The notes below the pieces were generated by a model, which was not told the origin of the DNA, did not search any database, and was given only the letters and a program-made list of their open reading frames with translations. Shown here piece after piece: positions 6,334 to 13,747 of a stretch of DNA of 64,000 nt (the first letter of the stretch is position 1; each line of letters begins with the position of its first letter). This DNA is from Magnetospirillum sp. SS-4 (GTDB lineage Bacteria > Pseudomonadota > Alphaproteobacteria > Rhodospirillales > Magnetospirillaceae). Made by a program: the position numbers and the translations under genes. The DNA is taken from the NCBI RefSeq assembly GCF_902729425.1, contig NZ_CACVCH010000013.1, positions 1-64,000 of the forward strand, written 5' to 3'.

Positions 6334-6350
6334 CGTCGTGTAACACGACA
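6334..6350. repeat. 17-bp palindrome after integrase stop
   Basis: CGTCGTGTAACACGACA, one arm mismatch, 2 nt beyond the integrase stop codon. The palindromes at 25290-25306 and 40444-40460 are in the same place for the other integrases. Confidence 0.9.
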
Positions 6351-6352
6351 GG

Positions 6353-7669
6353 TCAGGGCTTCTTTTTTGGATCGCGCTGTCGCTTTACCTTCTTCAATTT
6401 CTCCCCATCCAGCGTCAGCCAGTCAATGTCTGTGTTGAATTCGTTGGCCCTGCTCACCGACGTGTCGTGTCCGTAATAGCGGTGGATCATGTCGGGGCCA
6501 GTGCCCATGTTGATACCGACCAAGCGATCCGAGACCCCCTCATTGAGCTTCAGCGTGGCATAGGTATGGCGCAAGCTGTACGGCACGAAGTGGTCGCCAT
6601 GCACATCGGTTTCCAGCCTCAGCGCCTTCAACATGGTGTTGAACTGCCGCTTGAATGACACAACCGCCTCGCCCGTTTCCTGATTGGCCAGGACGAAATC
6701 ATCTTCGCCATTGAACTTGCTGACATAGCGAAAGCCCGACAGCATCGGCCACACGAAGCTGTCGCAACGCACCTGTCGCGTGCCCGTCTTCGTATTTTTC
6801 ACGATGGTCAAATAGGCGTGTTCCACGCCGCCGACGACCTTGACGGAAAAGTGCTTCCACTTGATCGGTTGATGCTCTTTCCCTGGCCGAAGCCCCGTGC
6901 CGAGAACGAGGTGGATAAATGCGCTGAATACCATCCGCTCGTTGGTCAGCTTTTCCGAGGGATCGTCGGGGAAGCTGTTGCAGTAATCCAAGATGGCCTT
7001 GGCCTGCTCCTTCGTGAACGCTGGGCGTCGGTTCACAGCGCCTTTATCGCCGCGTGTCGTCTTTTGTCCGATGATCGGCATTCGCGAACCATCAAGGTAA
7101 TCGTTGCTGACCGCGAATTTGAAGATTTGCCTCAGCACAGTGTCTTCCGCGTCGCCCTTGCCCTTGCTCGTGACCGTCTTTTCCCGCGTGTATGATGTGC
7201 CGTCGCGCTTGCGGATTGTCTCTTCGCGCTGCTCAGCACCAGGACCAGTCTGCCAAAACGCCGCTCGCCAAATCTCGTATTCGCCCAAGGTCTTTTGTGT
7301 GATCTGCGTGATCTTGTGCTTGCCGAAATATGGGATGTGGTAGCGCTTCACGATCTTCGTGTAGTCGCTGATCTTGCGAGGCTTGTTGGACGGATCACGA
7401 CCAATCGCAGCAAGCCAAAGCTCGGCCACCGATTTGAAGGACTTGGTGTTGGGATCAAGCCCTTGCTCCGTCAGCACCTCGGCCCGCATCTTCTCCTTGC
7501 GTGCCCAAGCCAAAGCCTTGTCAAAATTGCGCTCGCCTGTGCTGCGGACAAATGCCTTGCCGTCTTCCTTGACGATCCGCGTCTGCCACAAGGTGCTGTT
7601 GGGCCTCTGGTAGAGCGCTATCGCCTTGTCATCATAGTAGAAATATTCTGTCTTCTTTTCGCGGGGCAT
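6353..7669 (-). CDS. int: tRNA-targeting tyrosine integrase of island 1
   Basis: A 438-aa full-length tyrosine recombinase with an N-terminal arm-binding/SAM-like region and a C-terminal catalytic domain. Visible catalytic motifs are GTGLRPGKE (first Arg), TKTGTRQ (Lys region), YSLRHTYAT (second Arg and His) and MIHRYYGHD (His and Tyr nucleophile). The MPREKKTEY start is shared by all three copies; a 5-residue longer frame is not. The 5' end faces the tRNA-Thr-derived core at 7797-7843, as expected for an integrase next to its own att site. About 90% identical to the integrases of islands 2 and 3. Confidence 0.95.
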   Translation of the reverse strand: MPREKKTEYFYYDDKAIALYQRPNSTLWQTRIVKEDGKAFVRSTGERNFDKALAWARKEKMRAEVLTEQGLDPNTKSFKSVAELWLAAIGRDPSNKPRKISDYTKIVKRYHIPYFGKHKITQITQKTLGEYEIWRAAFWQTGPGAEQREETIRKRDGTSYTREKTVTSKGKGDAEDTVLRQIFKFAVSNDYLDGSRMPIIGQKTTRGDKGAVNRRPAFTKEQAKAILDYCNSFPDDPSEKLTNERMVFSAFIHLVLGTGLRPGKEHQPIKWKHFSVKVVGGVEHAYLTIVKNTKTGTRQVRCDSFVWPMLSGFRYVSKFNGEDDFVLANQETGEAVVSFKRQFNTMLKALRLETDVHGDHFVPYSLRHTYATLKLNEGVSDRLVGINMGTGPDMIHRYYGHDTSVSRANEFNTDIDWLTLDGEKLKKVKRQRDPKKKP

Positions 7670-7726
7670 CTCGCACCAAAACAACTGTTAATTGTATCAA
7701 TTCAATTCGCACTCGCTCTGAGCTTA

Positions 7727-7917
7727 TGTGAAAAGAGTGTGAAATGCAAAAGGCCGCTTTTCAGCGACCCTGCATCATTGATTTTATTGAGGAAAATGGT
7801 GCCGGCGAGAGGACTCGAACCCCCGGCCCGCGCATTACGAATGTATGTTCCAAAAATATTGCATTGAAATACATAGCTTATTAATGCCATTTGCAAACTG
7901 TGAAAAGAGTGTGAAAT
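7727..7917. repeat. att region between islands 1 and 2: core with flanking arm repeats
   Basis: The core at 7797-7843 is an exact 47-bp copy of the 3' part of tRNA-Thr, including CCA. It is flanked by direct copies of TGTGAAAAGAGTGTGAAAT at 7727-7745 and 7899-7917, likely integrase arm-type sites. Everything left of the core matches the integrase side of the other islands; everything right matches the left end of island 3. Confidence 0.9.
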
Positions 7918-8124
7918 AAACTGCGGAAAACATTATGATAGTTTTATAACAATATATGGCGTGCAAAATCAGCAATGCACCCAACATTTAGCGTCATTGA
8001 GTGCATTTTGCGCAGTGAAAATGCGCGGGTCGCAACTTGGTAGGTTCTTTATTTGTTCTTGTCCGATTTTGCTCGTTATCGTATGCTATAATGGGAAATC
8101 TGACCACCGAACGTGGCGCTCGGC
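7918..8124. other. left-end sequence of island 2, no gene
   Basis: About 200 bp repeated almost exactly at the left end of island 3 (26874-27080). It contains a TATAAT hexamer in TATGCTATAATGGG near 8085, a possible rightward promoter. No open frame is supported. Confidence 0.6.
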
Positions 8125-8141
8125 TGTCGTGTAACACGACA
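8125..8141. repeat. 17-bp palindrome at island 2 left end
   Basis: TGTCGTGTAACACGACA, matching 27081-27097 in island 3. It lies 29 nt beyond the end of the Trp-rich gene. Confidence 0.9.
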
Positions 8142-8170
8142 GTGATGTGACAGGATTGGGGGGGGCTAAA

Positions 8171-8917
8171 TCAAAACGCGACCGATGCATCAATTAAAGG
8201 GGAAATTACTACAGCAACTCCATCTCCACTAGTACAACTCCATTTATAATCATGATGATCTGGAAACCAATGATAACGAAGATTTATAACAGCATTTGCC
8301 CCATTGTGCTTTGCCTTCCACGAAAGCAAAGCGATGATTCGCTCATCTACTATTTCATTGTTGTCAATAGAATGATCAAACGCACTAATTTCTCCTATAT
8401 TATTTGCAACATAATATCCCGGAACGCTGTCGCCTTGTGTGATCATTACGCCATCTATTAGAATTATATCTGGCGCTTTCAAAAAATTGTCACACGGGTG
8501 GTCAAGCCCTTTGCAAATAATAAAGTCATCGTCGCTGCGAAACAAATCGCGCACACAGTAACTCGAGGCAAAAAAATAATCTAACTCGTTCCGAGCCCAT
8601 TTGTCCCAATCGTCATTCTCAATTGATGGAGTATTATTTTTCCATTCCCATATTTCACTCTCAGTCATTATCTTCCAGGCATCATCCGCCATTGCCTCCC
8701 ACTCAGTTTTCACCCATCTCCATCGTTCAGTTCCCGACATTGTTGCCCAGGCATCTTCCCCCATAGTCACCCATTTATCCTCTGCCCAAGCCCTCCATTT
8801 GGCCCATATAATTTCCCTCCAAGTAGGAGGCTTGGAAGAGGCCTTCTCAACGTACCACTCGGGCAATAAAGAGCTTTTTTCGCTCCACCTGCGAAGATAA
8901 TAATTTTTAATGGACAT
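8171..8917 (-). CDS. Trp-rich repeat protein with possible YbjQ/DUF74-like C-terminal domain
   Basis: A 248-aa protein behind GGAGG. Residues ~30-95 hold repeated motifs with Trp every 8-15 residues (WAEDKW, EDAWATM, TEWEAM, DDAWKIM, SEIWEW), suggesting a helical repeat. The C-terminal ~110 residues (IILIDGVMITQGD ... GANAVINLRYHWF ... GDGVAVVISP) resemble the YbjQ/UPF0145 fold by strand order and the GANAVINL motif; this is an eye match. AT-rich against its neighbours and absent from island 3, so it is island-specific cargo. Function unknown. Confidence 0.7.
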   Translation of the reverse strand: MSIKNYYLRRWSEKSSLLPEWYVEKASSKPPTWREIIWAKWRAWAEDKWVTMGEDAWATMSGTERWRWVKTEWEAMADDAWKIMTESEIWEWKNNTPSIENDDWDKWARNELDYFFASSYCVRDLFRSDDDFIICKGLDHPCDNFLKAPDIILIDGVMITQGDSVPGYYVANNIGEISAFDHSIDNNEIVDERIIALLSWKAKHNGANAVINLRYHWFPDHHDYKWSCTSGDGVAVVISPLIDASVAF

Positions 8918-9149
8918 CCTCCACCTCGCTCACCATCTCAGTGCTTAGAACGAAGCTCCATTTTAACCCATTTTGAAGAAGATACGCTAATAAAATTAGT
9001 TATTCATTTTATGATCGCCGCTTTGGCAGCAAAATATTAAGCGAAGTTTTCCTAAAAATATTAACGGCAAACATATATACACGCAACATTCTCGTCGAAA
9101 AGCTTGCAATATTACATATGCGCAATTTATAGCCATACGCAGAATTTTA
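8918..9149. other. AT-rich intergenic stretch
   Basis: No open frame or repeat supported. It probably contains the promoter of the Trp-rich protein gene. Confidence 0.4.
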
Positions 9150-9458
9150 TTAATGCACCAACTCAACCACGCCACTTTGCAACTCTTTGATAGCTCTAAT
9201 CGCCATGCAATTCAGCTCGCTGAGCTTGCGGCAGTTCGCCTTCTCCATCTCGGTCGTCGCCACAGCGGCGTATTTGGCCGAGATGGATGCAAGTTTCTGC
9301 GACAGCCGCATCAGAACCAGCAATGACGGTGGCCGCTTCCGCGCCTTGGCGCAGGACATATAGCTGCGGGATTGGCCGAGCCAAAACCGCGAGAACTCAT
9401 ACTGGCTCTCAACCATCCACATCTCCCGCAATTCCCTATAGACCGTTTCCAACAGCAT
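9150..9458 (-). CDS. small HTH-like protein (DUF6626-like), island 2 copy
   Basis: A 102-aa protein starting MLLETVYRELREMWMV behind GGGAGAACGGAC. The segment EFSRFWLGQSRSYMSCAKARKRPPSLLVLMRLSQKL has the look of a helix-turn-helix (a 'xxFSxxWLGKSxxYxS' pattern I associate with DUF6626, not verified). It is divergent from a 66-aa gene over an inverted repeat and may repress that region. The island 3 homologue is nearly identical up to LNC, then has an unrelated tail that ends in a palindrome. Confidence 0.75.
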   Translation of the reverse strand: MLLETVYRELREMWMVESQYEFSRFWLGQSRSYMSCAKARKRPPSLLVLMRLSQKLASISAKYAAVATTEMEKANCRKLSELNCMAIRAIKELQSGVVELVH

Positions 9459-9488
9459 GTCCGTTCTCCCTCAAGGTGTTTCACGCCC

Positions 9489-9513
9489 GTATTTAGCCCT
9501 CCGCGCTAAATAC
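9489..9513. promoter_or_regulatory. inverted repeat between divergent genes
   Basis: GTATTTAG and CTAAATAC with a 9-bp spacer, between the HTH-like gene (minus) and the 66-aa gene (plus). Conserved in island 3 at 27470-27492 with one flank base changed. It fits an operator for the HTH-like protein. Confidence 0.6.
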
Positions 9514-9564
9514 GCTTACGGAGCAGCGCCACGCGGGACGCTGCCGCAAGGAGGAGAAAACGCC

Positions 9565-9765
9565 ATGAACAGACTGACCTATTTGCCGAGGGGCTATTGC
9601 GAGATCGGATTTGACCGAGAGATCGTGCTGATCGAGGAGGCCGTCCATCAGGCCATCATCGTTACGCTGCTGCGGATGACAGCGAGGCGGTCGCCTTGTA
9701 CTGCGGTGCTTTCAGGTTCGCATTGCGGGTCGGCTGAAGGTCAAATTTCCAGTCAGTGCCATTGA
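9565..9765 (+). CDS. 66-aa hypothetical protein (island 2 copy)
   Basis: It starts MNRLTYLPRGYCEIGF behind AAGGAGGAG and has a conserved copy in island 3. The last ~34 codons overlap the opposite 387-aa gene, so similarity there may only reflect that gene. The first 35 residues differ at FDREIVLIEE versus FANEVVTIEE, a pattern compatible with real coding. The overlap may mean a longer ancestral gene was truncated when these modules were joined. Not recognised. Confidence 0.6.
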   Translation: MNRLTYLPRGYCEIGFDREIVLIEEAVHQAIIVTLLRMTARRSPCTAVLSGSHCGSAEGQISSQCH

Positions 9766-10825
9766 TCTGCACGACGCACTGATTGGGCACGTCGCCGCGA
9801 TAGCCCATGAACGCAATGCCGCAGCTCACGCCATGCCCTTCGCATTTGCTGTCGCGGAATTCATGGATGGCGCTGGCGACGTGCTTACGGGCCAATCTGC
9901 CCTCGGCAGCTTCGGCCTTGTCCAGCCAGAAGGGAATGACCTGGCTGCTGACTGCCTCGTACCACTGCCGCGCTTCCACGTCCTGGCCGCGCTCCACATA
10001 GATCAATTCCTCCACGTGACGTGGGCTGCGGAAATTCACGCGGTACTTCTCGTCTCCGACCTCCAATTGGCCGCGCACATAGCTGCGCGAACTGCCATCG
10101 ACCCAGAGCGATATCGTGGCCTTGGAATTGGCCTTCATCTGACCTATTGGCCGATTGGCCTTTGCCCAAGTGGCGAACTCCTCATTCCCTCCAAGTGGCT
10201 CCCTCCTTCTCCCCAATGGCTCGTCCGATTTGGCGGCGAAGCCACGAAGTGGCGCAGCCGCATCGTCAATCACATTGTCATTCATTCCGATTGGGCAGAT
10301 CACATCTCTTTCTTCCGAGTGGCGAGCCACAAGCGAGCCACCATCGACGAAATCGACCGAAGGGCCATTGGGCGTGGCCGAAGGCCGCGAATGAGCCAAA
10401 GGCGCATCGATTAGTTTTAGCAATAGCTTAGCAATAGTGACTTCATAAGTCGTTGTATCAACAGACGAATTAGCGCCTTTGGTGTGGAAAACGTGTGGGA
10501 ACCGTGTGGAAACGGTGTGAAAAGTGTGTGGAAAGCGCCCGTTCAGATAGGCCATGCGGGTACTTGATGCATGGGCGTTTGTCCAATCCACGGCTTCCTT
10601 GATTGGCCGACGCTGCGCCTTCGTCATCTGTATTGCGCCGTGATGGGCCACCTGGATGCCGTAGTGCATGTCCAACTGCCTGACCAGCCAATCGCCCTGC
10701 TTCTCGGACGAACGCCCCTTTTGATGAAAGGCCGCGATGCAGCCAATCAGCATGTCGTCATACCGATGGCCCCCTTGGTGCTCGCATAGCTTGTTGATGT
10801 GTCTGTTCCATTGAATGTTTGCCAT
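9662..10825 (-). CDS. 387-aa island protein of unknown function (island 2 copy)
   Basis: The start MANIQWNRHINKLCEH lies behind GGAGGAAAACGCAA. The N-terminal ~100 residues look like a folded helical domain. Residues ~94-116 are a repeated segment (FPHTFHTVSTRFPHVFHT) encoded by ~11-bp iterated GTGTGGAAA-type DNA. A polar linker follows, then a C-terminal domain rich in strands (ISLWVDGSSRSYVRGQLEVG and beyond). The island 3 copy is about 95% identical. The iterated DNA and position at one end of the conserved core would suit a replication initiator, but no Rep, primase or helicase motif is visible. Confidence 0.75.
   Translation of the reverse strand: MANIQWNRHINKLCEHQGGHRYDDMLIGCIAAFHQKGRSSEKQGDWLVRQLDMHYGIQVAHHGAIQMTKAQRRPIKEAVDWTNAHASSTRMAYLNGRFPHTFHTVSTRFPHVFHTKGANSSVDTTTYEVTIAKLLLKLIDAPLAHSRPSATPNGPSVDFVDGGSLVARHSEERDVICPIGMNDNVIDDAAAPLRGFAAKSDEPLGRRREPLGGNEEFATWAKANRPIGQMKANSKATISLWVDGSSRSYVRGQLEVGDEKYRVNFRSPRHVEELIYVERGQDVEARQWYEAVSSQVIPFWLDKAEAAEGRLARKHVASAIHEFRDSKCEGHGVSCGIAFMGYRGDVPNQCVVQINGTDWKFDLQPTRNANLKAPQYKATASLSSAAA
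10482..10535. repeat. iteron-like 10-11-bp repeats within the 387-aa gene
   Basis: Five degenerate tandem units of GTGTGGAAAAC type. They resemble the integrase arm repeat TGTGAAAAGAGTGTGAAAT. The copy in island 3 is at 28450-28503. Confidence 0.6.
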
Positions 10826-10839
10826 TTGCGTTTTCCTCC

Positions 10840-10923
10840 ATGAGCGCTTTCGGTGAAAACGCTGGGGCGGCCTGGAAAACGCTGATGAAAGAGGCTGTCA
10901 CTGATCCCGTCGGACGCAGTTAA
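10840..10923 (+). CDS. conserved 27-aa micro-ORF divergent from the 387-aa gene
   Basis: It encodes MSAFGENAGAAWKTLMKEAV and seven more residues. The island 3 copy (28808-28891) differs by A3V and G5S only. No convincing ribosome-binding site. Two direct GAAAACGCTG repeats lie inside, so the conservation may be regulatory. Confidence 0.3.
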   Translation: MSAFGENAGAAWKTLMKEAVTDPVGRS

Positions 10924-11082
10924 GCCCCAGCATTGTATTTATCCCGAGCAGCCGCGCTGCCAACACGAATTTGGAAAATATTTTCTGCCGTCTTGTCACG
11001 TCGCGCCACATTGCTGCATGGCAGTAATCGTGCTGTTTGCAAGTCATTGATCTTATAGCAGAATTTCAGTTGATTATCGTGT

Positions 11083-11206
11083 TGTCGTGTTACACGACAC
11101 CCGCGCCTGTAGGTTTAACCTACAGGCGGTCGACTTCCACGCCGTCAACTTGTCGGGAAAACCGACAACTCCCCCATGCCCATAAATAGTGTCGTGAAAC
11201 CCGACA
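11083..11206. repeat. array of four palindromes upstream of coiled-coil/recombinase operon
   Basis: TGTCGTGTTACACGACA (11083), TGTAGGTTTAACCTACA (11108), TGTCGGGAAAACCGACA (11151) and TGTCGTGAAACCCGACA (11190). Start-to-start steps are 25, 43 and 39 bp, exactly as in island 3 (29051, 29076, 29119, 29158). Confidence 0.9.
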
Positions 11207-11220
11207 ATAGGGAGGCGGCG

Positions 11221-11436
11221 ATGCGGGCGTGGGAATTCATGACGGAGGAGGCGACGGCCAACAGCTTTGCGGACAATCTGAAGCGACAGGCCGATGCCAA
11301 GGCCGATCAGGCGAAGAAACTCAAGCAAGCGGCATCCGTGCAGAAAAAACGCGAGCAGGTAAACAGCGTCAGAGCGTCCCTGACCAAGAGGCAAGGCGAG
11401 TTAATCAAGCTGGCAGCTACAAACGCCAGCGCCTGA
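11221..11436 (+). CDS. small coiled-coil protein (island 2 copy)
   Basis: A 71-aa homologue of the island 1 protein, starting MRAWEFMTEEATANSF behind GGGAGG. Same Lys/Gln/Ala-rich helix through the centre; the C-terminal end is slightly longer. It precedes the recombinase by 141 nt and is probably in the same transcription unit, although the recombinase also has its own regulated start region. Confidence 0.75.
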   Translation: MRAWEFMTEEATANSFADNLKRQADAKADQAKKLKQAASVQKKREQVNSVRASLTKRQGELIKLAATNASA

Positions 11437-11533
11437 GCAAAACATAAGAAAATACGAAATTTATTATGTTTGCCGTTAACCGCTTGATTATCAATACAGA
11501 TAATTGCGGTCGGGCCTGCTGTGCCTTTTATCA

Positions 11534-11580
11534 TATAATGATTTACCTAACGGAATAACTTTTCATTAGGTAAAGCGATG
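11534..11580 (+). promoter_or_regulatory. inverted repeat over the recombinase start (island 2 copy)
   Basis: TTTACCTAA (11542-11550) and TTAGGTAAA (11566-11574) lie just before ATG 11578, with TATAAT at 11534-11539. Same arrangement as in island 1. Confidence 0.6.
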
Positions 11581-12144
11581 AAACAGGCCAAGGTACTCAG
11601 CGAGGCGGAACTCAAGCGCGTGCTGTCCGTTGTCGCCAATCAGCGTCATGCAGCCCGCAACCGCGCGGCTCTCATGCTCAGCTTCTATGCGGGAATGCGC
11701 GTCGGCGAGATCGCCCATTTGAAGCTCGGCGATGTCGTTGATGGCGAAGGCCGCGTGAAGGATCAGATCGTGCTGCCAGCCCATTATACCAAGACAGCCG
11801 AGGCCAGGACGGTGTTCGTCAGTGGCAAGCTGCGCCGCGAGTTGGAACGCTTCCTGTCGTGTAACACGACAACGGATCGGGCCATGCCGTTTCTCGTGAC
11901 GCAAAAAGCCACAGCGTTCTCGGCCAACACGCTCTGCCAGCTATTCGGACAGATTTATGCGCTGGCCGGAATTGATGGTGCGAGCAGCCACAGCGGTCGG
12001 CGGTGGTTCATCACCCAGTTGGCACACAGCGGAGTGTCCGCGAAGGTCATTATGACGCTGGCCGGTCATCGCCACTTGTCCACCACGCAGCGTTATATCG
12101 AGGTCAACGACCAGATGATGCGGGCAGCGGTGGAGGGGCTTTAA
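11578..12144 (+). CDS. minimal (188-aa) tyrosine recombinase, island 2 copy
   Basis: All catalytic residues of the island 1 copy are kept (R41, K72, H138/R141, H164, Y173). About 93% identical to it, with changes scattered over the protein. A palindrome is again in frame at the SCNTT codons. The gene is followed 11 nt later by another palindrome that opens the defence cargo of slot A. Lack of an N-terminal domain implies that it binds its DNA site with the catalytic domain alone or with help from the coiled-coil protein. Confidence 0.92.
   Translation: MKQAKVLSEAELKRVLSVVANQRHAARNRAALMLSFYAGMRVGEIAHLKLGDVVDGEGRVKDQIVLPAHYTKTAEARTVFVSGKLRRELERFLSCNTTTDRAMPFLVTQKATAFSANTLCQLFGQIYALAGIDGASSHSGRRWFITQLAHSGVSAKVIMTLAGHRHLSTTQRYIEVNDQMMRAAVEGL
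11855..11871. repeat. 17-bp palindrome inside recombinase CDS (island 2)
   Basis: TGTCGTGTAACACGACA, read as SCNTT, at the same codons as in island 1. Confidence 0.9.
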
Positions 12145-12155
12145 CGGCATGTGCC

Positions 12156-12172
12156 TGTCGGGATTCCCGACA
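12156..12172. repeat. 17-bp palindrome, left border of defence cargo
   Basis: TGTCGGGATTCCCGACA, 11 nt after the recombinase stop. The same sequence recurs at 20833-20849, on the far side of the cargo and the SpoVG-like gene. Confidence 0.9.
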
Positions 12173-12292
12173 GGCGATTACCCCATACCCCAGCATTAAT
12201 GCCTATGGAAGGCCAATCAACTTGTTGGAGCATCAGAAGGGCATCGTAAAAACTGCCTCAGCCTCCTCGCTCTAGGCAATATTAGAAAGCAC

Positions 12293-12499
12293 TTAAGGAG
12301 TTAATGTTCGCACAATCATGGGGCGAGTTATTGGGTTAAGCTCCCGAGACCTATCCATTCCCCGAGCATCAACAGAAAACTGTTGTCCTACTCCGGAACC
12401 TCCCCCCTGAGTGCGCCCGGTTTCGAGTTGGCGGCGAAACTCCTCTCCCGCAGAGGTCGGGTAATTGCGGAGGCGTTCAATTTCTGCAACAAGCGTCAT
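12293..12499 (-). CDS. small hypothetical protein downstream of serine protease
   Basis: A 68-aa Arg/Gly-rich protein, MTLVAEIERLRNYPTS..., starting 12 nt after the protease stop and so likely co-transcribed. The N-terminal part is helical and the rest looks disordered. Not recognised. Confidence 0.5.
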   Translation of the reverse strand: MTLVAEIERLRNYPTSAGEEFRRQLETGRTQGGGSGVGQQFSVDARGMDRSRELNPITRPMIVRTLTP

Positions 12500-12511
12500 T
12501 GGTTGTCCCCG

Positions 12512-13396
12512 TCAGTTCACATGGCTACTGTAAAGGTAGGAGCGGATATCAACCCGAGACAGGTATTCTGAAAGGGTATCATTGTAGCGTCTAACAGCAC
12601 GTTGCAGATCAGGATCTTGCCCGAAGTCGTCGATGTCTAGCTTACACCGCTCCTTTAGGGTCTGCATCCCGATCATGCGGCCATGGGAATGCCACTCCGC
12701 ATTCGACGAAAGTAGGGTGGCTATTTCCCGCGCGCGCACAGCTTTCTCAACGTCCGTAACAGGTGCTCCCGCATTCTGCGTGCGATGGACCACCCAATCT
12801 TTAAATTTATACTGAACTAGCCATTTTTCAAGCAAGGCAACGGACAAGTCCCTCGCCTGCTCATAAAATCTAAGCATTGCCATATCTTGACTTATCAGCC
12901 ACTGGAATTCGGCAGGGGTAATCGTGTTGTTTCCAGACTTTAATACAAGTTCATTTACCTTATCTAAATATCCCAGCGCAGGAACTAAAAATTTTCCCTC
13001 TCTATCGGGAACTTGTGGGTCGATTGGGCCTAGGGACGAGGAGTAATCCATATAGATTTTATCGCCGGACATGCAGAAAATGGTTCCTGCGGACATTGCC
13101 GCAACGGGCACAACAAAATAGACAAGCTTGAAGTGATTACGAACAACCTCAACAAGCTTCTCAACAGCTTCAGCTTGCCCGCCTGGAGTTGTTAGGAAAA
13201 TTGCGATTGCATTCTTTTTCTCACGACGACCGGCTATTTTCTCAATAATCTCCCGGAACCAGGAGAATACATTCATCCGTATTTCGCTGTTGAAGTATAT
13301 CACATCGGCGTCCAGGCGCTGTTCCAGGTCCATCTGGGCATCGCGTACAACCGTGAATATGATATCGTCATAGGCTGCCAATGCGCTTCCTCCCAC
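12512..13396 (-). CDS. SppA/ClpP-superfamily serine protease (serine dehydrogenase proteinase-like)
   Basis: A 294-aa protein with the crotonase/ClpP-fold signature of the SDH-type serine proteinases: a TTPGGQAEAVEKLV strand-loop, then PVAAMSAGTIFCMSGDKIYM, where the Ser of AMSAG is the likely nucleophile, then YSSSLGPIDPQV. There are no signal peptide or membrane segments, so it is cytoplasmic. Start is GTG 13396 (GGAGGG upstream); TTG 13381 behind GGAGG is a realistic alternative. Divergent from the methyltransferase over a shared dyad. Related proteases occur in defence islands, but a role here is inference. Confidence 0.85.
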   Translation of the reverse strand: MGGSALAAYDDIIFTVVRDAQMDLEQRLDADVIYFNSEIRMNVFSWFREIIEKIAGRREKKNAIAIFLTTPGGQAEAVEKLVEVVRNHFKLVYFVVPVAAMSAGTIFCMSGDKIYMDYSSSLGPIDPQVPDREGKFLVPALGYLDKVNELVLKSGNNTITPAEFQWLISQDMAMLRFYEQARDLSVALLEKWLVQYKFKDWVVHRTQNAGAPVTDVEKAVRAREIATLLSSNAEWHSHGRMIGMQTLKERCKLDIDDFGQDPDLQRAVRRYNDTLSEYLSRVDIRSYLYSSHVN

Positions 13397-13747
13397 TGGA
13401 CACCCTCCCTATTAGCATACTGAGGGGGGCGTGAGAAGGCGTTCAGGCACAATATCTAGCTGCGGATATTGTGGAGGGGTGCGAATTGAGACGGTCGCGC
13501 CTGACAAAGGGATTGTTGGATTATGGCGAGACAGAGCATCAAATCGGCCGCGCCACCACAATTGCAGCTTACGAATGCCGTTTTCGGGCTACTGGATATG
13601 CCAGCAAGGGCACAATCCGATCACAGCCTTAATCGGCGTCCAAACCAAACCGGCTGGTGACGGATTTCCTCCGCTCTTGTACAAACAATAAGCGCACCGA
13701 AAGGCCTTCGTGCGCTGTCAGAGCTGTTGGATTGGGAGCCGTCGCCT
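13397..13747. promoter_or_regulatory. divergent promoter region with a 26-bp dyad
   Basis: CACAATATC (13448-13456) and GATATTGTG (13465-13473) form a perfect 9-bp inverted repeat with an 8-bp spacer between the protease and methyltransferase genes. It is a likely operator. An 86-codon plus-strand frame here has no ribosome-binding site and is not annotated. Confidence 0.55.

Noticed and set aside
5389..6350. Integron attC sites
   Set aside because: The dyads are too short, lack the R'/R'' core GTTRRRY pattern and no integron integrase (with its extra domain) is present; any resemblance is only to the cassette principle.
7797..7843. tRNA-Thr-like sequence (also 26753-26799)
   Set aside because: Only the 3' 47 bases are present; the D-arm and acceptor 5' half are replaced by island DNA. 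These are att cores, not tRNA genes.
13431..13691. 86-aa plus-strand ORF before the methyltransferase
   Set aside because: Crosses the divergent promoter dyad, lacks a ribosome-binding site and is not conserved within the window.
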